From the NCBI GenBank assembly GCA_002305725.1, contig DBQM01000059.1:1-22639 (forward strand): a stretch of DNA of 22,639 bases. The letters run 5' to 3'. The position numbers and the translations under genes are program-made. This document shows positions 14,475 through 21,957 of this stretch, in pieces (the first letter of the stretch is position 1; every line of letters begins with the position of its first letter). Below the pieces are notes generated by a model, which was not told the origin of the DNA, ran no database searches, and saw only the letters and a program-made list of their open reading frames with translations. Source of the stretch: Ruminococcus sp. UBA1394. GTDB lineage: Bacteria > Bacillota > Clostridia > Oscillospirales > Ruminococcaceae.

Positions 14475-17207
14475 TTAATGGTTTATCTGCGAAACTATTT
14501 TATTGCCGTTTTTGACAACAGTTCCCATAGGAGAACCGATATCCATAGTCTTTTCACCGTTGAGTTTAATGTTGATTTCATTGTCATTGAGAGTAACTGT
14601 TCCTCCGCCGATATAATCACCTATACCCGTAGCATTAACACCTCCGGCCGCAAGCATAATGACAGAATTTTCAGCATGAGTTTCCATTGCTCCGCCGTTG
14701 GTTCCGATACAGGATGCATACTTTGCACCGAAGTTGATGTCTACGCTGCCCTCTCTGATATCTATCATGCCTGTTCCGTTTTCAAGTACGCCCATACCAA
14801 GGACATTACTTCCCGAACCGGTGATTTTAACCTTGCCCTTTGAAGTAATTGACGCTGAATTTCTGATACTTCCTATCGAAACATTATCAATACTTGAATT
14901 TTCTATCTCCACAAGACATTTCTCGCCTATTTCAATCACAGCATTTCCCTCTGCATTTCCTACTGAAACACAAGACTTGCCGCTGTTGCTGACAATTATA
15001 TTGCCCGATTCAAGAGTAATCTTATTCTCCGCAGGATTACAGCCGCCACCGATACCAACGGTGCTGATTCCGTTTACATCAATTATCAGCTTTCCGTCCA
15101 TATCAACGGTTATATTGCCGTAGGAACTGTATATGTCCGCACCTATTGCATAAGGATTGTCCTCGTCTGAAGTGATTTTCAGCGTTCCGGCACCTTTAAC
15201 TGTCAGGTTTGCTGTTTCCGGAACATAAATGCCGATACTCTCAAATTCATTTTCGCCGTTGACTATCAGCGTAAGAGAAGAATTTTCACCAAGAGAAATC
15301 GCCGGACTTTCCTTTCTGCGTTTTATATGCACGTTCTCAATGGTCATAACGCAGCTTGTATCAGCGTCTACAGATATGCCCATATCAAAGACACATCCCT
15401 CACCGTTTATGCTGACGCTGCTGCGGCGCACGAGTATATCGCTGTAAACTTTACCATCAACGTTTTCAAGTCTGATACTGTCCGTTTCATCAGCAACGCA
15501 AAACGGCTGCGAAACATTGCCTATCTGTGCATTGACGTTAATTATCTCGTCCTTGACATCTTTTGATATCTCATAAAGTATAAACGGCTTCGGACGTGAT
15601 GTGTAATACCCCTGTATCAGATCTACGCCAAGGTTTATAACCGTCGAAAGCTCTGACGAGGTTTCAATTCCCTCAGCAAGAATTTTTATGCCATTTTCTT
15701 CTGCAAATCCGGTAACCGCCGCCACAAGCTGCTGTTTCTTGGTATCCCTGTCGATATCAGTTATAAGCGAACGGTCAATTTTAATATATTCCGGATTATA
15801 CCTTATAAGATTTGCTGTATTGGAATAGCCTGTGCCGTAATCATCAAAGGCTATCTTAAAACCGGTCTTTTCTCTTCTGCGGTTAAGCTTTTCAAGGAAA
15901 GTGTCAGAAAGGTCAGCCTGTTCCGTAATTTCAATGACGACCTTATCCATAAGCTCACCGTAAAGGTCATAAAGCTCAGTAAAGTCAGAATCATTCAGCA
16001 TATGGTCAGGAATACTGTTTATGAAAAGCTTTTTATCCTTAAACATTTCAATGTTGTCACTTAGTATTTTCATAACATTGAAAAATGTCTTCTTTTCTAT
16101 ATCATAAGTCCTTTTCTGCTTTTTGGCAATCTCAAGCATCTGGAAAGGATTGAGATATTTGTTTCCTGTCGTCCTCATCAGCGCCTCATAGCCAAAGACC
16201 ACTCCGGTTTTAGCGTCAACTATAGGCTGCAGATGGTATTCAAACAGATTATCGTCTATAATCTTGCAGAAAATCTGTGCGTCTGTATAAAACTCTCTTT
16301 CCTTTTCATAGGTCTTTCTTTCAAAGCGCTTTACCATACCTGTTGTATTTTCAAGTATCTCATAAAGAGCAAAGCCGGAATAGTTGACAAGCTTGTTGAA
16401 ATCCTGTGAATCCTCCGGATACATACAATATCCGCAGTTAAGGGAAAGTCTTTCATCGCTGCCAGGTATCAGCGCCTCGCCGAAATCATCAGTAACCTTT
16501 GTTTCGTGAACGGCATCAGCAATCTGCTTTATCAGTTCAACCGATTCCTGCTCGGTTTTATTTTTAAAGAAAACCAGAAACTCGTAATAAGGCGTTGAGC
16601 CTATGATTATATCATCTGAAATAAAATGGGAGACTGTTCTTGAAACGCATGAAATACACTTCTTGCTGTTGTCTATTCCCAGAATCTTATTCATCTGGTT
16701 TATTCCGTTGATATGGAACGTTGCAAGACAGCCCCGCTTTATATCCTTTGTTTCTGAAAGTATTCTCAGTTCCTCAAGAAAAGCCTCACGGTTGTTGAGC
16801 TTGGTGACAGAATTAAGTATACTGAAAGACTCAGAAAAGGATATCTCCTGCATCATAGAGGTCATGTCCTTAACAAATCCAAGCCACTGCCCGTTCTTTT
16901 CGATCATGCTGAGTTTTACCCAGAAGCATTCGTTTCCACAGCGGTAATTATATATATGACGCTTGTTATAAACGGGTTCAACAGTTATTTTTTTGAGGAT
17001 ATCAAAAAACTCGTTTTCGGACAGAGAACCGTCCTCAGATTTTTTGGTAAGTCTTAAAATCCTGTATGTATTATCATCGAAGTATGCGGTTTTTCTGGCT
17101 GAAAGGTATTTGAACGCACCGGTATCCGGAAAAACACTTTCAAATATCTGCCATTCCTCGCTTATTTTACTGTAATTATCAGGTCTTGAAAAATCAAATA
17201 TCCCCAT
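14475..17207 (-). CDS. EAL phosphodiesterase fused to beta-helix repeat domain
   Basis: This 910-residue protein probably hydrolyses cyclic di-GMP. Residues about 30-120 look like a PAS sensor and about 125-295 are a degenerate GGDEF domain, with PYYEF (206-210) in place of GGDEF. Residues about 305-550 are an EAL domain with all key positions: EAL 341-343, Asn397, Glu426, DDYGTG 455-460, Lys476, Glu512 and Gln532. Residues about 580-905 are Gly/Asn/Ile/Val-rich repeats of about 34 residues with IG turns (VGIGGGCNP, MGVLENG, GIGDYIGGG), predicted to be a beta-solenoid like repeats usually seen in surface proteins of gut Firmicutes. No signal peptide or membrane helix is visible, so the whole protein appears cytosolic. 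The start ATG follows GAGGT. It is transcribed alone from a consensus promoter. The role of the beta domain is unknown. Confidence 0.88.
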   Translation of the reverse strand: MGIFDFSRPDNYSKISEEWQIFESVFPDTGAFKYLSARKTAYFDDNTYRILRLTKKSEDGSLSENEFFDILKKITVEPVYNKRHIYNYRCGNECFWVKLSMIEKNGQWLGFVKDMTSMMQEISFSESFSILNSVTKLNNREAFLEELRILSETKDIKRGCLATFHINGINQMNKILGIDNSKKCISCVSRTVSHFISDDIIIGSTPYYEFLVFFKNKTEQESVELIKQIADAVHETKVTDDFGEALIPGSDERLSLNCGYCMYPEDSQDFNKLVNYSGFALYEILENTTGMVKRFERKTYEKEREFYTDAQIFCKIIDDNLFEYHLQPIVDAKTGVVFGYEALMRTTGNKYLNPFQMLEIAKKQKRTYDIEKKTFFNVMKILSDNIEMFKDKKLFINSIPDHMLNDSDFTELYDLYGELMDKVVIEITEQADLSDTFLEKLNRRREKTGFKIAFDDYGTGYSNTANLIRYNPEYIKIDRSLITDIDRDTKKQQLVAAVTGFAEENGIKILAEGIETSSELSTVINLGVDLIQGYYTSRPKPFILYEISKDVKDEIINVNAQIGNVSQPFCVADETDSIRLENVDGKVYSDILVRRSSVSINGEGCVFDMGISVDADTSCVMTIENVHIKRRKESPAISLGENSSLTLIVNGENEFESIGIYVPETANLTVKGAGTLKITSDEDNPYAIGADIYSSYGNITVDMDGKLIIDVNGISTVGIGGGCNPAENKITLESGNIIVSNSGKSCVSVGNAEGNAVIEIGEKCLVEIENSSIDNVSIGSIRNSASITSKGKVKITGSGSNVLGMGVLENGTGMIDIREGSVDINFGAKYASCIGTNGGAMETHAENSVIMLAAGGVNATGIGDYIGGGTVTLNDNEINIKLNGEKTMDIGSPMGTVVKNGNKIVSQINH

Positions 17208-17254
17208 TTATCTTTTACCTCATTCTGTGCGGAAAACATCTGTTACGCTAAAAA

Positions 17255-17268
17255 GTTAAAGATTTAAC
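17255..17268 (-). other. Small hairpin in the EAL gene leader
   Basis: GTTAAA-GA-TTTAAC is a 6-bp AT-rich inverted repeat in the roughly 79-nt leader. On the minus strand it is followed by TTTTT. It is too weak to call an attenuator. Confidence 0.25.
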
Positions 17269-17292
17269 ATTTTTGAAACATCTCTTTCTTTT

Positions 17293-17321
17293 ATTATAAC
17301 TAATATTTCCTTTTATGTCAA
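17293..17321 (-). promoter_or_regulatory. Consensus SigA promoter of the EAL gene
   Basis: On the minus strand TTGACA (17316-17321), 17 nt, TATAAT (17293-17298). Expected transcription start is near 17286. The leader shows no recognisable cyclic di-GMP riboswitch. Confidence 0.88.
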
Positions 17322-17391
17322 TAACATTGATAAATTATATTTAAAAGTGTTCAAAAAATGGTGGGTTATGACAATTGTTGCCGTAAGCTTC

Positions 17392-17420
17392 AAAAAAAAC
17401 GCTCCCGGTATGCGGGAGCG
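17392..17420 (-). terminator. Terminator after the copZ-like gene
   Basis: CGCTCCCG (17400-17407) pairs with CGGGAGCG (17413-17420), 5-nt loop. Eight A residues at 17392-17399 form a T run on the minus strand. A shorter T tract on the other side could make it bidirectional. Confidence 0.88.
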
Positions 17421-17425
17421 TTTCT

Positions 17426-17462
17426 TTAAGGCAATATCGTAAATTGTACGGCGTTGCCTTAA
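17426..17462. repeat. 37-bp short relative of the 260-bp palindrome
   Basis: Perfect 9-bp terminal inverted repeats TTAAGGCAA (17426-17434) and TTGCCTTAA (17454-17462). Read from the right end on the minus strand, the first 21 bases match the right terminus of the element at 100-359 at 18 positions. It lies between the stop of the copZ-like gene and its terminator. Confidence 0.6.
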
Positions 17463-17464
17463 TA

Positions 17465-17680
17465 TTATTCATCGTGAAGGTCAACTATTTTTTCAACGTC
17501 AAAGCCCTCATCAGCAATCTTTTCTCTTATCTCGTCATCCTCTGCATCAATTTCTGCATTGGCATAACCTGCAAGGTAATCAACTGTTATATCCACCGCA
17601 CCAAGCTCCTCAAGTACTGACCTCACAGCTTCAGCACAGTGTTCACAGCTCATTCCCTCAATATCAATGTGTTTTCTCAT
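17465..17680 (-). CDS. Heavy-metal-associated (CopZ-like) protein
   Basis: Protein of 71 residues with a single HMA ferredoxin-like domain. The metal site MSCEHC (CxxC) is in loop 1 of the beta-alpha-beta-beta-alpha-beta fold. The C-terminal half is strongly acidic (DAEDDEIREK, DLHDE). CopZ-type proteins bind Cu(I) and pass it to a P-type ATPase or sensor; no such partner is adjacent. The ATG follows GAGGG. The upstream 130-bp repeat separates it from galE. Its end supplies a TATAAT but no good -35, so readthrough from galE is possible. Copper as the metal is inferred from the motif. Confidence 0.88.
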   Translation of the reverse strand: MRKHIDIEGMSCEHCAEAVRSVLEELGAVDITVDYLAGYANAEIDAEDDEIREKIADEGFDVEKIVDLHDE

Positions 17681-17706
17681 ATTTTTATACCCTCATATTT
17701 TTAATT

Positions 17707-17836
17707 ATAGTGAACGCAAAAAAGATTTTTACGTTCACTATGTTTATTTATTTTTATTGCCTCGCACATCCGCTTACTTCGTTCGCTCCGTGCGTATCGG
17801 CTAATAGTAAACGAAAAAAATTTTTCGTTTACTATA
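17707..17836. repeat. 130-bp triple-hairpin repeat, copy B
   Basis: Inverted relative to copy A (6954-7083). End hairpins are ATAGTGAACG (17707-17716) with CGTTCACTAT (17732-17741), and TAGTAAACGAAAAA (17805-17818) with its complement (17821-17834). The middle on the minus strand matches copy A through TTAGCCGATA, AAGTAAGCGGATGTGC and GGCAATAAAA. The outer middle pairing is CGCAC/GTGCG here against TGCAC/GTGCA in copy A, a compensatory change. Confidence 0.9.
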
Positions 17837-17839
17837 AAA

Positions 17840-18850
17840 TTATAATCCCTCAGGATTTTTAACGGTAAAATTCCAGCTGTCACGGCACATATCATCAATA
17901 TCAAGCTCTGCCTCCCAGCCAAGCAGCTTTTTAGCAAGGGAAGTATCAGCATATGATGTCGCAATATCTCCGGCACGTCTTGCTGTGATTTCAACAGATA
18001 TTTCCTTGCCGCAGGCTCTTTCATAAGCGTTTACAACGTCAAGGACGCTTGAACCTTTGCCTGTACCCAGATTCACCGGAGTGAATCCCTTGTGTTCAAG
18101 AGCATACTTCAAAGCGGAAATATGTCCTTTTGCAAGGTCAACAACGTGTATATAGTCCCTCACGCCTGTTCCGTCCGGAGTGTCATAATCGTTCCCGAAA
18201 ACTCTCAGCTTTGCCAGTCTGCCTGAGGCAACCTGAGCAATATACGGCACAAGATTGTTAGGTATTCCGTTAGGGTCCTCTCCTATAAGACCGCTCTTAT
18301 GTGCGCCGATAGGATTGAAATATCTCAGCGCTGCAACGCTCCATTCGCTGTCCGGAACAGTAAGGTCATGTAAAATCTGCTCGATCATAACCTTTGTGTA
18401 GCCGTAAGGATTGGTCGCAGATGTCGGCATATCCTCTGTATACGGTGCTTTGTTGTTTACGCCGTAAACTGTGGCTGAGGACGAGAACACTATTGTTTTA
18501 CAGCCGTATCTCTTCATCACTCTAAGAAGATTGACAGTTCCTGTTATATTGTTATGGTAGTACTCAAGCGGCTTTTCAACAGATTCACCAACAGCTTTGA
18601 GTCCTGCAAAATGGATAACAGCAGATATTTCATTTTTCTCAAAAATCTCTGCCATTCCGTCAAGGTCAAGCATATCAGTTTTGTAAAACTTAACCTTTTT
18701 GCCTGTTATCTGCTCAATTCTGTTGACGCTTTCCTCCTTGGAATTGCAGAGATTATCAAGTATAATAACCTCATATCCTGATTCCAGAAGTTCAACACAG
18801 GTGTGGCTGCCGATAAATCCCGCACCGCCTGTTACTAAAATTTTACACAT
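17840..18850 (-). CDS. galE: UDP-glucose 4-epimerase GalE
   Basis: NAD-dependent short-chain dehydrogenase that interconverts UDP-galactose and UDP-glucose. The 336 residues carry the Rossmann motif GGAGFIGS (8-15), catalytic Ser/Tyr/Lys in SSSATVYG and NPYGYTK, and the substrate-binding LRYFNPIGAH. GVRDYIHVVDLAKGH is also as expected. Its start overlaps the galK stop by 8 bp, so the two are coupled. No galT is adjacent; it must be elsewhere or another route is used. The 130-bp repeat begins 4 bp beyond the stop codon. Confidence 0.96.
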   Translation of the reverse strand: MCKILVTGGAGFIGSHTCVELLESGYEVIILDNLCNSKEESVNRIEQITGKKVKFYKTDMLDLDGMAEIFEKNEISAVIHFAGLKAVGESVEKPLEYYHNNITGTVNLLRVMKRYGCKTIVFSSSATVYGVNNKAPYTEDMPTSATNPYGYTKVMIEQILHDLTVPDSEWSVAALRYFNPIGAHKSGLIGEDPNGIPNNLVPYIAQVASGRLAKLRVFGNDYDTPDGTGVRDYIHVVDLAKGHISALKYALEHKGFTPVNLGTGKGSSVLDVVNAYERACGKEISVEITARRAGDIATSYADTSLAKKLLGWEAELDIDDMCRDSWNFTVKNPEGL

Positions 18851-20192
18851 ATTTTCCTCCTATTTCAGCACATCCTCTGTGCCGTATTTTTAGTGTATGA
18901 CATTTGCCCTCGCCAAGCCTTTTCTCAATTCCATTTCTGAAATCATCAAGCATATCATTCGGTACAAACGCCTGAACAGTACCGCCGAATCCTCCGCCAT
19001 GTACACGAAAGGCACCTCTGCCGTCAAGAATATGGTCACATAAAGCAAGCGCCACAGACAGCGGCTGACTGGCTGCATTTTCCGAAGTATATACGTTTTG
19101 CAGGTACATAAATGATGACTTTCCCGATTTGCTGATTTCACTCAGAAATTCGGGCATTTTTTTCTTTTGCAGACACCTTGCGCATTTTACAGCACGCTTG
19201 TCTTCCTCAAAGAAATGCCATGCCCTGAGAACAGCACGGTCACCGCAGCGTTTTCTGACATCGTCTATATAAGTCAGAAACTCATTTTCATCAACCCTTG
19301 ACAAAACATTTTTACCAAAAAAGTTTGCTACTGACATCATTTCCTTATGTATTGATTTATATTCCTTTTCATAAACTCCGCCGGCAGCTCCGCTTTCAAT
19401 TATGCACAGAGAATATCCCGAATTTTCCAGATCAAAATCGACTTTTGTTATAAAAGGCATATCGCTGTCATAAAAATCTATCCACAGTAAACCGCCGATA
19501 GCTGATGTAAGCTGGTCCATAAGTCCGCATGGCTTTTTGTAATAGTAATTTTCGGCAAATTTTCCGATTTCAGCAATTCCCTGCGGCGAAATACTTCCAT
19601 CAGCAAATAAACTGTTCATTATGCTGGCAATCAGAATCTCGAATGCACCGGACGACGACAATCCGACACCGCTGACAATATCAGAAGTTGTATAGCAGTC
19701 AAAGCCCTTTAGTTCAATTCCCATGAGGTAAAAACGTGCAGCAATACCTCTTATAAGGGAAATTGACTTGTATTCCTCCGACGGATACGGGTCAAGATCA
19801 GCTATGACAAAATTTCCGAGAGGGGAATACTCCTGAGGGTCGCTCTTAATTTTAAGAGAGACTGCAATTTCGTCCATAGGTAATCCTTTGGACTTGACTC
19901 GTATCACACCATCATTATTAGGGGATACGATGCCTATTATATCCACACCAACACCTGCTGAAAGGACATTTCCAAGCTGGTGGTCGGTGTGATTTCCGCA
20001 TATTTCAGTTCTTGCCGGTGCAGAAAAAATGCTTATATACCGGTCAGTACCAAATTCATTTTCAAAATCATTGAGCGCTCTGATTAAACGCTGTCTTTGA
20101 TAAGGCAGACTTTCTGCTCCGTAAATCGGCTCAAGTTCTTCGTCATAAGTACCGGAGCCAATATCTCTCAGAACGTCATTTAAGTTCCTCAT
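18843..20192 (-). CDS. galK: Galactokinase family protein
   Basis: GHMP kinase that phosphorylates galactose at C1 with ATP, first step of the Leloir pathway. The 449 residues are longer than the usual 380-400, with about 33 extra at the N-terminus and some internal. Signature: SAPARTEICGNHTDHQLGN (57-75) with Arg61, His68 and Asp70; the usual GEHTD has Asn67 for Glu, a change I associate with clostridial members. ATP loop: SGVGLSSSGAFE; C-terminal motif: VHGGGFGGTVQAF. The ATG follows GAGGG. First gene of the galK-galE operon, with its own promoter divergent from ttcA. A related sugar kinase cannot be excluded, but galE linkage favours galactose. Confidence 0.9.
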   Translation of the reverse strand: MRNLNDVLRDIGSGTYDEELEPIYGAESLPYQRQRLIRALNDFENEFGTDRYISIFSAPARTEICGNHTDHQLGNVLSAGVGVDIIGIVSPNNDGVIRVKSKGLPMDEIAVSLKIKSDPQEYSPLGNFVIADLDPYPSEEYKSISLIRGIAARFYLMGIELKGFDCYTTSDIVSGVGLSSSGAFEILIASIMNSLFADGSISPQGIAEIGKFAENYYYKKPCGLMDQLTSAIGGLLWIDFYDSDMPFITKVDFDLENSGYSLCIIESGAAGGVYEKEYKSIHKEMMSVANFFGKNVLSRVDENEFLTYIDDVRKRCGDRAVLRAWHFFEEDKRAVKCARCLQKKKMPEFLSEISKSGKSSFMYLQNVYTSENAASQPLSVALALCDHILDGRGAFRVHGGGFGGTVQAFVPNDMLDDFRNGIEKRLGEGKCHTLKIRHRGCAEIGGKYV

Positions 20193-20221
20193 TATTTAAC
20201 CCTCGCTTCCTTATATTATTT

Positions 20222-20250
20222 AGTATATAATAAATTCATTATTTTTTCAA
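20222..20250 (-). promoter_or_regulatory. Promoter of galK-galE
   Basis: On the minus strand TTGAAA (20245-20250), 17 nt, TATACT (20222-20227). The leader is short, about 23 nt. Confidence 0.75.
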
Positions 20251-20266
20251 GTGTAATTGAAAAAAT
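20241..20266. promoter_or_regulatory. Perfect palindrome joining two divergent -35 regions
   Basis: ATTTTTTCAA (20241-20250), 6-bp GTGTAA, TTGAAAAAAT (20257-20266). The arms are exact reverse complements and contain the -35 hexamers of galK and ttcA. It may be an operator or simply the product of face-to-face promoters. Confidence 0.6.
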
Positions 20267-20285
20267 CTTTAAAATATTGTATAAT
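20257..20285 (+). promoter_or_regulatory. Promoter of ttcA-like gene
   Basis: TTGAAA (20257-20262), 17 nt, TATAAT (20280-20285), followed within 30 nt by AGGAGG and the ATG. Confidence 0.8.
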
Positions 20286-20311
20286 ATATACATATTGTTC
20301 AGGAGGATGTT

Positions 20312-21058
20312 ATGCAGAAAATTTTAGGTTACATGAGAAAAGCTATTCAGGAATTCGACCTTATTTCAGACGGTGATTCTGTTGCTGTTGGTATTTCCGG
20401 GGGAAAGGACAGTCTTGTCCTGCTCAGAGGACTTGCCCTGCTTCAGCGTTTTATCGGCATTGATTACAGAATTGTTGGTATTACTCTCGACCCGCAGTTC
20501 AATGGTGTACCCGGAGATTACTCGTCTGTTGCTGAAATGTGCTGTGATATGGGAATTGAATATCATCTTATTCCTACTCATATCGGGGAAATTGTTTTTG
20601 ATGTCAGAAAAGAAGACCATCCGTGCAGTCTGTGTGCTAGAATGAGGAGAGGCGCTCTTCATGACGCTGCAAAGGAATATGGCTGCAACAAAATTGCTCT
20701 TGGTCACCATTACAATGACGCTGTTGAAACATTTATTATGAATTTGTTTACTGAGGGCAGAATCGGCTGTTTTTCACCCAAAAGCTATCTTTCACGCAAG
20801 GACCTTACCCTTATAAGACCTCTTGTTTTTGCTCCGGAAAAGGAAATAAGAAAAGCCGCAATGAAGAATAATCTCAGTGTTGTTAAGTCCAGATGCCCTG
20901 CTGACGGGCATACAAACCGTGAAAAGACCAAAAACTTTATTCTTCAGATGGAACGTGAGGACAACGGTTTTACTGACCGTCTGTTTGGTGCAATGCGCCG
21001 TGCCAACATAGATGGCTGGGGCGGTGTGAATTATGTGCCAAAGGAAAGAAAAGATTAA
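20312..21058 (+). CDS. ttcA: TtcA-family tRNA 2-thiocytidine synthetase
   Basis: ATP-dependent tRNA sulfur-insertion enzyme; TtcA thiolates C32 using a [4Fe-4S] cluster. The 248 residues show the PP-loop SGGKDS (29-34), a CSLC pair (105-108) that with a later Cys (in KSRCPADGH) would hold the cluster, and the family block LGHHYNDAVETFIMNLF. It is somewhat shorter than the Escherichia coli protein (about 311 by recall), as in many clostridial members. AGGAGG precedes the ATG by 5 nt. Single-gene transcript with its own promoter and terminator, divergent from galK. Related PP-loop thiolases such as TtuA/CTU1 are the alternative. Confidence 0.87.
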   Translation: MQKILGYMRKAIQEFDLISDGDSVAVGISGGKDSLVLLRGLALLQRFIGIDYRIVGITLDPQFNGVPGDYSSVAEMCCDMGIEYHLIPTHIGEIVFDVRKEDHPCSLCARMRRGALHDAAKEYGCNKIALGHHYNDAVETFIMNLFTEGRIGCFSPKSYLSRKDLTLIRPLVFAPEKEIRKAAMKNNLSVVKSRCPADGHTNREKTKNFILQMEREDNGFTDRLFGAMRRANIDGWGGVNYVPKERKD

Positions 21059-21067
21059 TAAAAAAGC

Positions 21068-21103
21068 AAGGATACCTTTCAGCTTCTGATTGGTATCCTT
21101 TTT
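21068..21103 (+). terminator. Rho-independent terminator of ttcA
   Basis: AAGGATACC (21068-21076) pairs perfectly with GGTATCCTT (21092-21100), 15-nt loop, T run 21099-21103. Confidence 0.88.
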
Positions 21104-21117
21104 CTTTATATTCGGAA

Positions 21118-21147
21118 ATAAAAAAACTCCCCTTGAAACAAGGGGAG
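21118..21147 (-). terminator. Rho-independent terminator of the cohesin gene
   Basis: CTCCCCTTG (21127-21135) pairs with CAAGGGGAG (21139-21147), AAA loop. The A run before it is a T run on the minus strand. It forms a back-to-back pair with the ttcA terminator. Confidence 0.93.
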
Positions 21148-21179
21148 AATTTTATGAAAAATTAACAACTAATCAAGAA

Positions 21180-21854
21180 TTAGTGCTTCTTCTTCAGAAC
21201 AACTGCTGTTGCACCAGCTGTTACGAGACCAGCAACTGCTACTGCTACGCCTGCTGTACCTGTCTTAGGTGAACCTGTTGCAGCTGGCTTAGCTGTTGTT
21301 GCAGGAGCTGCTGTTGTAACTACAGGAGCATCTGTTTCAGCTTCTGTTGGAGCGTCTGTTTCTTCTTCTGTAGGAGCATCTGTTGGGTTAACAACTGTGA
21401 TTGTACCACCGATAGCTTCAGCGTCTTCTACGAATTCGCCGTTGTTATCGAGCTGATCAACACCAAGAGTGATGTCATATACTGTGCCATCTTCAGCGTC
21501 TGCTGGGATAACGAACTTCATTGATGTGAAATCTGTTGCAAGACCAGCAGGAGCAACGAATGTAGCAGCTACTGTAGCTGTACCGTCACCGTTAGAAGCA
21601 GCGTCCTGAGCAGCCATGTTGCCTGGGAGAGCAGCTGAAACTTCGAGAGCCTCTGGGTATGTTACAGAAACAACACAACCCATTGAGCTGTCGATACCAA
21701 CTAAAGAGATAGGCATTTCAACTGTTTCACCAGCTGCGCCTTCAACTGAAGCGATCTGGATACCAGCTGCACTTGCAGTAACCATTGTTGCTGCACCAAG
21801 TACTGTCATAGAAGCCAGTACTGCGATTGTTCTTGAAAATACATTCTTCTTCAT
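21180..21854 (-). CDS. Sortase-anchored single-cohesin surface protein (ScaE-like)
   Basis: The 224-residue protein has a signal peptide with likely cleavage near TASA (about residue 28). A cohesin-like beta domain covers about 30-160 (VEGAAGETVEMPISL, GCVVSVTYPEALEV, FTSMKFVIPADAEDGTVYDI). A Thr/Glu/Asp/Ala/Pro linker with repeated DAPTEEE/DAPTEAE units follows, then SPKTG (195-199), a hydrophobic helix and a KKKH tail. That tail is a sortase signal with Ser in place of Leu in LPxTG. Such proteins tether dockerin-bearing proteins to the cell wall. It lies 103 bp after the dockerin gene on the same strand and has its own terminator; AAAGGA precedes the ATG. Cohesin by fold-like pattern, not by strict motif. 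The name ScaE-like is by analogy to R. flavefaciens. Confidence 0.8.
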   Translation of the reverse strand: MKKNVFSRTIAVLASMTVLGAATMVTASAAGIQIASVEGAAGETVEMPISLVGIDSSMGCVVSVTYPEALEVSAALPGNMAAQDAASNGDGTATVAATFVAPAGLATDFTSMKFVIPADAEDGTVYDITLGVDQLDNNGEFVEDAEAIGGTITVVNPTDAPTEEETDAPTEAETDAPVVTTAAPATTAKPAATGSPKTGTAGVAVAVAGLVTAGATAVVLKKKH

Positions 21855-21888
21855 TTTAAATTTTTCCTTTCTTTTCTATATTTGTTAA

Positions 21889-21917
21889 GCATAAGCCGGA
21901 GTTGTTCCGGCTCATGC
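21889..21917 (-). other. Stem-loop between dockerin and cohesin genes
   Basis: GCATAAGCCGGA (21889-21900) pairs with TCCGGCTCATGC (21906-21917) with one A-C mismatch and a 5-nt loop. On the minus strand TTAACAAA follows, not a clear T run. It could be a partial terminator or processing site that sets the ratio of the two proteins. Confidence 0.5.
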
Positions 21918-21957
21918 GAAAACAAACTAAGTTAATTTATGATTGAAGACCTTTTAA

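Noticed and set aside
17208..17286. Cyclic di-GMP riboswitch before the EAL gene
   Set aside because: The leader is about 79 nt and AT-rich, with only a 6-bp hairpin; no GEMM-type conserved core is visible.
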